DNA from: Halomonas sp. Bachu 37
GTDB taxonomy: Bacteria; Pseudomonadota; Gammaproteobacteria; Pseudomonadales; Halomonadaceae
Direction of reading: 5' to 3'
NCBI RefSeq assembly: GCF_039691755.1
Contig: NZ_CP137552.1
Location: 1,364,001-1,428,000 of the forward strand
DNA: 64,000 bases
In this document: piece after piece, positions 46,517 to 55,030 of the stretch
Position numbering within the stretch: the first letter of the stretch is position 1
Layout of the letters: each line of letters starts with the position of its first letter
Translations under genes and position numbers: made by a program
Notes under the pieces: model-generated
What the model was told of the DNA's origin: nothing
Seen by the model: only the letters and a program-made list of their open reading frames with translations
Databases searched by the model: none

Positions 46517-47035
46517 AGCATCTGACTTACACGCATTTTCCTGACCCCACGAGTAAATATCTCTTCCAAATCTCAAGGTAGCGAAAAACGGCAATGAAAC
46601 GATGAAATAAAGAGAACGTTCCCAAACACTGTCGAAAACAAAAATTGATGATAGCAACAGGTATCCGATTCCTAGCAACGCCCCAGCAAGTAGAGAGCTG
46701 AACCAAATATTAGAAACGACTAAGCAGGGATATTTTGAGGCAGCCATTGCAGTTTCCGAGTCATCAATATCACCCAGTACCTGCAGGGCTCTACTCGTCG
46801 AAAACCAAGCTGTCATGCCCGAACCAATATACAAAACCAGGAGTACGATCTGGAGAGACTCCGCAGAGGTGAACTCGACATTCAAAAATGGAACAGTGGG
46901 AAGCGGCTTACCCTCATCCAGATGCCCCAAGTAATGCACTATCCCCGCTATCAAAAGTCCCAAATAAATAGATCGTTGGGTAAGCTTTAGAGACTCCCGA
47001 AAATTCTCTACCTGAATAGTCAGAATTGGACTCAA
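46511..47035 (-). CDS. Four-helix membrane protein, probable integron gene cassette
   Basis: Unrecognised 174-residue protein with about four predicted membrane helices (SIYLGLLIAGIVHYLG, SLQIVLLVLYIGSGMTAWF, WFSSLLAGALLGIGYLLLSS and LYFIVSLPFFATL) and little soluble sequence. Start is a TTG at 47035 with a strong GAGGAGGG six bases upstream; a TATAAT-like -10 lies at 47070-47065. Codon use is clearly AT-richer than in the flanking chromosomal genes. Its stop codon lies inside an attC site, the normal structure of a mobile gene cassette. Confidence 0.65.
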   Translation of the reverse strand: MSPILTIQVENFRESLKLTQRSIYLGLLIAGIVHYLGHLDEGKPLPTVPFLNVEFTSAESLQIVLLVLYIGSGMTAWFSTSRALQVLGDIDDSETAMAASKYPCLVVSNIWFSSLLAGALLGIGYLLLSSIFVFDSVWERSLYFIVSLPFFATLRFGRDIYSWGQENACKSDAC

Positions 47036-47076
47036 TATTCCCTCCTCGGGGGTTGTTAACAGTGATTATACGTCCC

Positions 47077-47126
47077 GCTATATAACCCTAATGAACGTGA
47101 AGGCAAATTGATTGGTGTTATATAGC
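47077..47126. repeat. 50-bp element with perfect 10-bp inverted ends
   Basis: GCTATATAAC (47077-47086) and GTTATATAGC (47117-47126) are exact inverted repeats separated by 30 bases; the inner flanks are also partly complementary. With AAC and GTT at the inner edges it resembles a short or degenerate attC site at the upstream end of the membrane-protein cassette, though the spacers are shorter than usual. Alternatively it could be an operator. The remaining bases between it and the jetD-like gene (47127-47280) hold nothing recognisable. Confidence 0.6.
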
Positions 47127-47280
47127 CACAAAAATGACTCCACCCCACTGATTCTGCTGAAAGAAAAGTCAATTTTGGCAACATAGCCAGAATTCGCGTG
47201 ACTTCGCGTTTTGCCCGCTTCAATCATACTGAACGCAAACACACAACGCGGCAATGCGCATTATGTCGACGGGGGTTGCC

Positions 47281-48162
47281 TCACACCAACGCCACGCGCT
47301 CCAGTTTTTCACCCAACCACTGCTGCCTTAGCCCGCGCTGCTGGTCGAGTAGCAGCGTTAGATACGGCTGTAGCGGATGTGCAGCGGGTAGTTGGTCGCG
47401 GTGGCGTTGCAGGCGTGGGCGGTATTCGAGCTGTTTCGCGGGGTCGTGGAACGGGGTGGCCTGCTCGGTGAGCCATCCCAGCGGCGAGAGTAATAAGTGC
47501 GAGGCGCCGCCGGAAAGTGCGATGCTGACGCCTTTGATATCGAAATCGCCTGCATAAAAGTGTGGCTTTTGGGTCGCGTTCCAGGCGCTGGCGAATTGCT
47601 TGAAGCCGCCACCATAGTGGCTATCGCCTCGGTAAACGATCAGTGGATTAGCGTAGCCGCTTAACGCTGGTAGTTCCGGCGAGAATTCATAAAAGCTGTC
47701 TAGGTTTTCAACCTGCACCAGTACATCGCACTCTTCGAGGTCGATGTCGCGCCAGCCGACGTCGTGCATCGAGCGCGGCTGGGCCGACAGCCAAGCGGGT
47801 GTGCTGGCAGGCGTGTTCACCAGCACCCGCTGGGCGCGCGGGCCTTCGCGGTTGGTTTTATCTTCGTTGACGCCCTGCTCCGCTTGCGCTGCGCTGGTCA
47901 AGCCGCTCTGCCATTGCCCGATGGTGGTCAGTCGTTGGCTTTCGAGCGCGGCGTTCACCTGCTGGATAAGGGCGCGATCAAAGCGCAGGGTTTGATGACG
48001 TAGCCCGGGGCCAAGCTCAATGTGTTGCTCATCACACCAGTGAATGAAGTCCGCTACCCACTGCTGGCTGCGTTTCTTGTCGACCCACGTCTGCTTGCGC
48101 AGCTGGCGATCCACGTCGCCAAGCTTGCTGTAGACCTTGGCCGTGAGTGTCTGATCATTCAT
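47281..48162 (-). CDS. jetD: Wadjet nuclease subunit JetD-like (TOPRIM, DUF2220/MksG)
   Basis: Predicted DNA-cleaving subunit that cuts plasmid DNA after the SMC complex has extruded it. 293 residues. The TOPRIM-like C-terminal half has the metal glutamate motif VQVENLDSFYEF (about 150-161), a following VYRGDSHYGGGFKQ and the acidic pair in AGDFDIKG (about 215-222). The N-terminal helical part (QLRKQTWVDKKRSQQWVADF) would be the DUF3322-like DNA-binding arm. Shorter than the roughly 380-400 residues I know for JetD of canonical systems. Starts two bases after the jetA-like stop. Confidence 0.75.
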   Translation of the reverse strand: MNDQTLTAKVYSKLGDVDRQLRKQTWVDKKRSQQWVADFIHWCDEQHIELGPGLRHQTLRFDRALIQQVNAALESQRLTTIGQWQSGLTSAAQAEQGVNEDKTNREGPRAQRVLVNTPASTPAWLSAQPRSMHDVGWRDIDLEECDVLVQVENLDSFYEFSPELPALSGYANPLIVYRGDSHYGGGFKQFASAWNATQKPHFYAGDFDIKGVSIALSGGASHLLLSPLGWLTEQATPFHDPAKQLEYRPRLQRHRDQLPAAHPLQPYLTLLLDQQRGLRQQWLGEKLERVALV

Positions 48163-48164
48163 CG

Positions 48165-49409
48165 TTACACCGCCAGGCCTAACGAAACGTCACGAATCAA
48201 TTTCACATCGTTGTAGGCGCTCGTCCGCTCTTCCTGCTGATAAAGGTGAAACGCGCGCTGCTCGCTGTGCGGCAGGCCTTGGTGCTCGGCAATAACCTGG
48301 AACAGCCAGATTTCGGCAGGCCATTCAAGGCCGCTTTGGTGCAGGTAATCCAGGGCGCTGATAGGGGCGTGCTCGGCGCGGTCTACCACGTTGAGGTAGA
48401 AGGTTTCGACGTCATCCTTGAGGGCCTGCTGGCGAGCGGCGACGAGCGTGTCTTCGACGTGTTCCGCCGGGCGTGCCGCGGTGACCGGCTGGGCGGCACG
48501 TGACGGGGTGGGCACATTTTTCAGCAGCGCGCTGAGGGTGGGCATGTCCTGGGCGCGGTCCAGCGCCACGGCCCCGGCGGCGGTAAGGGGTGCTGCGTGA
48601 TTGAACAGCACGGGCACCTCGCTACGGCGGGCGTAATTGCCGGGGGTGAAGTTGGGATGCTCGCGCAGGAAGGCGGCCATGCCTGCGACCAGGCGGCTGC
48701 GTGCCTGCATGCGGCGAAAACGCGCCATCAACTCGATCAGGCGGTGCTGCACCTCACGCAAGCTGGTGTAGTGCTGGCTGAGCTGCTGTTGCAGCTGGCT
48801 AATCAACACCTTGCGCAGCGTGCCGTCGCTGCCCACCAGTTCGATCAACTCGTCAAAGTCGATCAGCTCCAGCCCATCGAGCAGGCGGACCACCTGCTTT
48901 TGCGCGCGGTCGTTTTCGCGCACCTTGTCGTTGAGCTGGCTGACAAAGCCGAAATCGCTGTTGAGCCGCTGCCACAGGCTGTCGATGGCGTCGGCAAAGC
49001 GACCGTTCATGTCATCCACCGCCTGGCGCAGGCGCAACAGTTGCTGCTCCTGCTGCCAGTAGTCGCCGCGGCTGCTGGAATCGCGATAGCTCTCGATCAG
49101 GCTGCGGATCAGCTCCAGCGCCTCGGCCACATCCGCGTTGACGTGGCGCCGGGCTTCATCGGCGACCATTTCGGCGATTAGTTCGCGCACCTTGGGGGTG
49201 AGTTTGATGCCGCCCTGCTCGTCGGGCCGCCAGACAATCCGCGCGCTCAGCAGCTTGCGCAACGCGGTGTGGCTCAGCCCATCCAGGGGGACGTGATCGT
49301 TGGCGTAGCCCTGCATCAGCGCCTCGGCGTGGCGGCCCAACAGAGCCAGGCGCTCTACCCCAGTGGTGATCAGGCGGCTTTCCAGTCCTGGCGTTTCCGC
49401 GTCGTTCAC
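48165..49409 (-). CDS. jetA: Wadjet kleisin subunit JetA/MksF-like
   Basis: Predicted kleisin that bridges the SMC heads. 414 residues, entirely helical: an N-terminal winged-helix-like region (MQGYANDHVPLDGLSHTALRKLL, with TPKVRELIAEMVADEA), a long central helix bundle (YWQQEQQLLRLRQAVDDMNGRF and LQQQLSQHYTSLREVQHRLIEL) and a C-terminal domain (DYLHQSGLEWPAEIWLFQVIAEH). No enzymatic motif. GTG start overlapping the jetB-like stop (GTGA). The assignment rests mainly on size, helical architecture and operon position. Confidence 0.65.
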   Translation of the reverse strand: MNDAETPGLESRLITTGVERLALLGRHAEALMQGYANDHVPLDGLSHTALRKLLSARIVWRPDEQGGIKLTPKVRELIAEMVADEARRHVNADVAEALELIRSLIESYRDSSSRGDYWQQEQQLLRLRQAVDDMNGRFADAIDSLWQRLNSDFGFVSQLNDKVRENDRAQKQVVRLLDGLELIDFDELIELVGSDGTLRKVLISQLQQQLSQHYTSLREVQHRLIELMARFRRMQARSRLVAGMAAFLREHPNFTPGNYARRSEVPVLFNHAAPLTAAGAVALDRAQDMPTLSALLKNVPTPSRAAQPVTAARPAEHVEDTLVAARQQALKDDVETFYLNVVDRAEHAPISALDYLHQSGLEWPAEIWLFQVIAEHQGLPHSEQRAFHLYQQEERTSAYNDVKLIRDVSLGLAV

Positions 49410-50047
49410 AGTAGCGACTCCTGCGTATCCTCGCCCTCGGCCTCCACTGGCAGATGCTCTTCATCGCGAATAAAGCGCACCAGTTCGAGCAGGTAGTCGA
49501 CCTTGCCGGTGACCAGGAATACCTGGCGATCGGCGTGAGGCTGCAGCAGGTAGCCGTGCTCCCTTAATCGCTTGAACACCTGCTTGACCTGGGCATCCAA
49601 CTGGTCGCTTTGGGAACCGAAGAAGCTGTCGGTAGCGAGGCGCTCGATGCGCTCGCGCAGGCTGGGGTTATCCTCGCTTTTGGCCTGCAGCTCGCCGGGT
49701 TTGAGCACATCGCCGGGGGACAGCACGCTGTCGCGGCCCAGGGCTTCCTGCACGAGCTGCAGCCATTCCAGCAGCGGCAACAGGCTGTTGACGGTGTCGC
49801 CCAGTTGGCGGGCGAGCTGGTCCCGCGCGCTGTCATCCAACTGACGCCACGCAAGGAAATACACGCCTTCCTCCAGGCTGCTGGCCACGCGGCGGTTGAG
49901 CGGGCGCAGATAGCTGTCGATAGCCTCGCGCGTGGCGTCATCCTGCAGGCGCTTGAAGGCACTTTCATCGCTCACGGCGCAGATAAACTCGCCCGCCAGC
50001 AGCCGTTCCAGCAGCGGGCCATGGGGTAACAGACTCATATCGCTCAT
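49406..50047 (-). CDS. jetB: Wadjet KITE subunit JetB/MksE-like
   Basis: 213-residue helical protein with a winged-helix-like C-terminal part (QLDAQVKQVFKRLREHGYLLQ and DRQVFLVTGKVDYLLELVRFI), consistent with the MksE/DUF4194-type accessory subunit that binds the kleisin. It sits between the SMC and kleisin genes with four-base overlaps on both sides, so all three subunits are translationally coupled. No catalytic residues are expected or seen. Confidence 0.65.
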   Translation of the reverse strand: MSDMSLLPHGPLLERLLAGEFICAVSDESAFKRLQDDATREAIDSYLRPLNRRVASSLEEGVYFLAWRQLDDSARDQLARQLGDTVNSLLPLLEWLQLVQEALGRDSVLSPGDVLKPGELQAKSEDNPSLRERIERLATDSFFGSQSDQLDAQVKQVFKRLREHGYLLQPHADRQVFLVTGKVDYLLELVRFIRDEEHLPVEAEGEDTQESLL

Positions 50048-53000
50048 ACCGGCACCTCCTCATGGCGGGCTCTGAGCCGCTCGGCCAGGCGGCTTTGCCG
50101 GGGCTCGATGCGTTTTAGCCGCCGTTTGGCGGGGGCGTCGGCGTCGCGGTCGATCAGGTAGCGGTTGGCGAACAGTAGCAGCACGTCGGATTCCGGGTTG
50201 GGGAAGGCGCCGACAATATGAATCTGGTTGCTGTCGCAGGCCTCGAACAGCTTTTCAACGTTGTGGTAGGCCAGCGTGCCGATCTCGTCGATGGGCCAGT
50301 GGATGGCGATCGCCGCCCGCCCGCGCAGCAGCCGGGTAAACGCCAGCAGGAACTTGCACAGAATCAGATACGCCATGCCGTGGCTGGACGATTCCAGCAA
50401 CTGGCGGTCGTTCTTGATGATCAGGTCGGTGCCGCCTTCGTTGAGGTGCAGCTCCAGGCGCAGCAGGCTTTCGAAGCTGTACTGCTGGTCGCTGCGCAGC
50501 AAATCGACCACGTCCGCCAGGGCGTTGAGGTAGTCGTCGCTGGGCAGGGTCTGCTCGGAGTCGCGCCACACCTTGTAGCGCTGGGCGAACAGCTTGAGCG
50601 GGTCCCAGAAGCCGAGTTCGTCGATGGTCGACTGGATGCGCACCTCCGCCTTGCTGATACCTTCCAGGCGCAGGTCGTCGGCCACTTCATCCGAGAGGCG
50701 CTTGCTCTGGGCGCTGATGCGCCGGTTCAAATCGCGGAACACGGTGAAGAACTTATCCAAGTCGTCGCTTAAGTTGCGCCCCTGCTGAATCAGCTGTTGC
50801 TGCTGGTCTTCGAGCAGTTTGAGCATACCGCCCAGCAGTGGCAGCAGCGCCCGCGGGTCGTCGGGGTCGGCAAGCTGAGCGCGCTCGCTTTCCAGCACAT
50901 CGACAAAGCTGGTGCTGGCCCCCTTTATCAGCTGGCTCTCCGCATCCTGGCAGCCCTTGCGCAGCGTGTCGCGCTCCTGGGCCCGGCGCGAGAGTGCCTG
51001 GCGGGTGCGCGACAACCGCTCGGCGACATCGCCGGGGGCCTCCTGCTGGGGCGTGGCGTCCGAGGTCAGCGTGAGTTCATCGAGCTGCTTGAGCAGCGGC
51101 TTGAGGTCGTTGAGCATCTCGTGACTTTCGCGGCGCCTGGTTTCAAACGCGGCGACGTGCTGCTGGTGGGCCGCCTTGGTGGCTTTGAACGCCTTTTGAT
51201 GCTGCTCGCGTTGTCGCTGGGCAGCGTCTATCTCACGGCTTAAACGCCCTTCCTGCTCGACCAGTTCCGGTTTGCGCTGCCCCCAGCTCACCCGCATAAA
51301 GCGCTTGTAGGCGTCCAGCTCATCCTGACGGGCGGCGGTGTGGCGGATGTGTTCGTCCAATTGCTGCAGCCGGGCGCGGGTATCCCGCAGTTTTTCCGGG
51401 TCGACGCCCTGGGCCTTCAATTCCTGGTCGAACGCCTCTTCCAGCTCAGCGCACTGGCGCTTGTGCTCGGCTTTTTGCTCAATGAGCTGGGTCTTGTGCT
51501 GCTGAATCTGCCGGTCGATGGTAGTCAGCTGGCTTTGCGCATCGGCTTTTAACTCCAGCAGTTCCGCCTGATAGGCGGCGTTTAGCTTGTCCAGCGCGGT
51601 CTGGCGTTCGTCGCGCAGGGCTTGCTGCTGAGCTTGTTGTTCGGCCAGGGCGGCTTCGTGCCCGGCCTTGCGCTGGCGTTGCGCCTGGGCATGGCGCGCC
51701 TGGCACTGGCGGCGGGCCTCCTGGGCGTATTCGACTTCCTCATCGGCGCGCTTCACCGCCAACTGAGCCTGGCTTAGCGCTTCATCGGCGGCCTGGACAC
51801 GCTCGTTATGCCGCTTGAGCTGCCTTTCGCTGTTGCCGAGCTCGGCTTCGGCGCGCGCCACGGCGTCGTCCGCCGCTTCAATGGCGGCGAGCAGGCTGGC
51901 TTCATCCTGGGCGTAGTCCGGCGGCTCGATCAGCTGGGTATCCAGCTCCAGGCCGTAAAGGTCGTCACTGGGTGACTCCGTCAAGGTCGGCGAAAGGTCC
52001 CGGCGCTCCAGCAGCTCCGGGGCAATCACCTTACCCAGCCGCTGTTCCCATCCGGGCAGGTGGTAGCGCAGAAAATGCCGCAGCGATCCTTGCGCGGGGT
52101 CGCGCTGGCGGTGCAGCGCCTGGCTGGTTTGCTGGGCGCGGGTAAGCGTTCGGCGGGCATCCGCGTGGGCCTGTTCGGCGCTATCGCGTTCGCGCTTCAG
52201 GCCATCCAGCTCGCGGCGCTGGCTTTCCCGCTGGCTGCTGGCAGCGTTGTGGTCGCTTTGCGCCTGGTCGATTCGCGCTTGAACCAGGGCGGCCTCTTCG
52301 CTTTCCTCCGCCGTCAGACCGCTGTGGCTAAGCGCGGCTTTCAGCGCCGCCAAGCGCTCAACTCCTTGGTTGAGGCGTGCCTGAAAGTCGGCTTCTGCCT
52401 CTTCACGCTGGGCCTGGTTGCGGGCGTCCAGATGGCGCTGGGCCTCCCAGTGGGCTTCCTGATGCGCGGCCTTTTCTTCGTTGAGGCCATCGACCAGCCC
52501 TTGTATTTCTTCACCCTGGCGGGCCAGCGCTTCGCCCAGCTCACGCAGCCGCTCTTCCTTGAGGATTTGACTTGCCTGGTTGGCCTCTTGTAAGTCGGCC
52601 AGATGGCGTTTTAGCTGCTCGAACTGCTCGCGTTTTTGGGGCAGCGCGTTGAGGTCACGCTCAAGGGCGGGCATGTCCGCTGCCTCATAAGCTTCAAATT
52701 GCGTCTGAAGGTCGCTCAGGTCACGCTGGGTTTGCTTGAGGCCGCTTTCCAGCTCGCTAAGCTGTTCATTCAGGTCATCGCGGGCCGCCTCGTAGGCGTT
52801 CTTCTCGTCGTCGAATGCCTCTTGTCGTGCGCCCATTTCGGCTTCGGCATCGGCCAGGGTGCGCTCGATGTGGTGGCGGTCGGCTTCCAACTGCGGTTTC
52901 AGCTGCCAGAGTGCGGCCTCCACATCCGCCAGCTCACGGTCAACGTCGTGCAGCTTGGCAAGCGAGCGTTGCAGCGGCTCCAGACGCATGGATTGGCGCA

Positions 53001-53727
53001 TCTGGTCGATCCACTCCCGAGCCTTGGCGCTGCGGATGCGGGTCACGGGCAGCTCGACGCCGTCCTCTTCAAAGATCGCCGCCAGCATGGTCTTGAGGGT
53101 ATCCATCTTGCCCTCTTTGGCATGCACCGCCGAGACCAGCTTTTCGATATGGCGGATACGGTGATCGGGCTTGACCAGGCTGAACTGCGCGGCCAGCTGG
53201 CGCAGCTTGAGGGCGTCCTTACGATTGCCGTAGGGCATGATGCCTGGCGTGGGGGTAAAGTCGTTCTGGATTACCGCGCGATATTCCGAGGTGGCCGTGA
53301 GCTTGAACGAGACGTTGAGGTTCTCCCGGCGCAGGCCGTTGGCCCACTGGGCGTACTCCAGCGCCACCGCACCACTTTCGCTCTCCACCAGATAATCCTC
53401 TGGCCGGTAAGGCGCGCCGACGAAGCGGTACTCCACCCCGCCTTCGGCTTTGCGGGTCAGCACCGCCTGGCAGATATTGCCCGCTTCGCGGCGATATTCG
53501 TACACCAGGTAGCTGTTGCGATGAGGCAGGTAAAACGCATCGAACTTCATGCGGGTTTTAGGCACTACCTTATTGGGTAGCTCGCCGTAGAACACCGGCA
53601 CCAGGCGCTGTAGCGTGGTCTTGCCGGAGGCGTTGGTGCCGCAGATATTGGTGTGGCCATCCACACTCAGTTCCACCACCCCTTCCAGGTGGCCGTGAAT
53701 CATCACGATGCGTAGCAGGTGGGCCAT
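50044..53727 (-). CDS. jetC: SMC/MukB-like ATPase, Wadjet JetC-like
   Basis: Predicted loop-extruding SMC ATPase. 1227 residues: Walker A GTNASGKTT at 30-38 inside a characteristic N-terminal head (VDGHTNICGTNASGKT, then FYGELPNKVVPKTR), long coiled coils from about 240 to 1010 with a hinge-like interruption near 530-620 (LRHFLRYHLPGWEQRLGKVI, SDDLYGLELD), and the C-terminal head with ABC signature-like ESSSHGMAYLI and Walker B WPIDEIGTL. ATG preceded by AAGGAC. First gene of the operon, whereas canonical Wadjet operons start with jetA. Confidence 0.8.
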   Translation of the reverse strand: MAHLLRIVMIHGHLEGVVELSVDGHTNICGTNASGKTTLQRLVPVFYGELPNKVVPKTRMKFDAFYLPHRNSYLVYEYRREAGNICQAVLTRKAEGGVEYRFVGAPYRPEDYLVESESGAVALEYAQWANGLRRENLNVSFKLTATSEYRAVIQNDFTPTPGIMPYGNRKDALKLRQLAAQFSLVKPDHRIRHIEKLVSAVHAKEGKMDTLKTMLAAIFEEDGVELPVTRIRSAKAREWIDQMRQSMRLEPLQRSLAKLHDVDRELADVEAALWQLKPQLEADRHHIERTLADAEAEMGARQEAFDDEKNAYEAARDDLNEQLSELESGLKQTQRDLSDLQTQFEAYEAADMPALERDLNALPQKREQFEQLKRHLADLQEANQASQILKEERLRELGEALARQGEEIQGLVDGLNEEKAAHQEAHWEAQRHLDARNQAQREEAEADFQARLNQGVERLAALKAALSHSGLTAEESEEAALVQARIDQAQSDHNAASSQRESQRRELDGLKRERDSAEQAHADARRTLTRAQQTSQALHRQRDPAQGSLRHFLRYHLPGWEQRLGKVIAPELLERRDLSPTLTESPSDDLYGLELDTQLIEPPDYAQDEASLLAAIEAADDAVARAEAELGNSERQLKRHNERVQAADEALSQAQLAVKRADEEVEYAQEARRQCQARHAQAQRQRKAGHEAALAEQQAQQQALRDERQTALDKLNAAYQAELLELKADAQSQLTTIDRQIQQHKTQLIEQKAEHKRQCAELEEAFDQELKAQGVDPEKLRDTRARLQQLDEHIRHTAARQDELDAYKRFMRVSWGQRKPELVEQEGRLSREIDAAQRQREQHQKAFKATKAAHQQHVAAFETRRRESHEMLNDLKPLLKQLDELTLTSDATPQQEAPGDVAERLSRTRQALSRRAQERDTLRKGCQDAESQLIKGASTSFVDVLESERAQLADPDDPRALLPLLGGMLKLLEDQQQQLIQQGRNLSDDLDKFFTVFRDLNRRISAQSKRLSDEVADDLRLEGISKAEVRIQSTIDELGFWDPLKLFAQRYKVWRDSEQTLPSDDYLNALADVVDLLRSDQQYSFESLLRLELHLNEGGTDLIIKNDRQLLESSSHGMAYLILCKFLLAFTRLLRGRAAIAIHWPIDEIGTLAYHNVEKLFEACDSNQIHIVGAFPNPESDVLLLFANRYLIDRDADAPAKRRLKRIEPRQSRLAERLRARHEEVPV

Positions 53728-53806
53728 GCCGTGTCCTTGATCGTCAAACGCTCGAAAACGCTATCTTGCCAGTTGGCCCCAAGACACACCAGACACGACA
53801 CTTGGG

Positions 53807-53839
53807 ACGTGATGTCGCGTCTTCAAAGCGACATCACGT
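53807..53839. repeat. 12-bp perfect palindrome between the Wadjet-like operon and nrdF
   Basis: ACGTGATGTCGC (53807-53818) and GCGACATCACGT (53828-53839) are exact inverted repeats around a nine-base loop. There is no U-tract on either side. It lies 26 bases after the nrdF stop and 80 bases upstream of the SMC gene, so it could be a nrd terminator of unusual type or an operator for the SMC operon. Confidence 0.7.
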
Positions 53840-53864
53840 TCACTTGCCTCCCGAAGTATCCGCC

Positions 53865-54887
<1,023 letters not shown>

Positions 54888-55030
54888 TTAAGGGAAACCT
54901 AGATTTGTGTCGCGAGCGACGAGAGGCTGGTCGCTGCCGGAGCAGAGCTGCCGGAGTGTAGCCTGCTACATGAGGACAGCGAGCACCGCCAGCGGCCAGG
55001 ATATCGAGCACAGCAACAAATCGAGCTTTC

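Noticed and set aside
45894..47259. 10-bp direct repeat GGCAATGCGC at 45894 and 47250 as target-site duplication around the cassette segment
   Set aside because: One such 10-mer pair is expected by chance in a segment this long, and no transposase or inverted ends accompany it.
50044..53727. The SMC protein as chromosomal MukB
   Set aside because: Partner genes mukE/mukF in their usual form are absent and a TOPRIM protein is coupled in the same operon, which points to Wadjet/MksBEFG.
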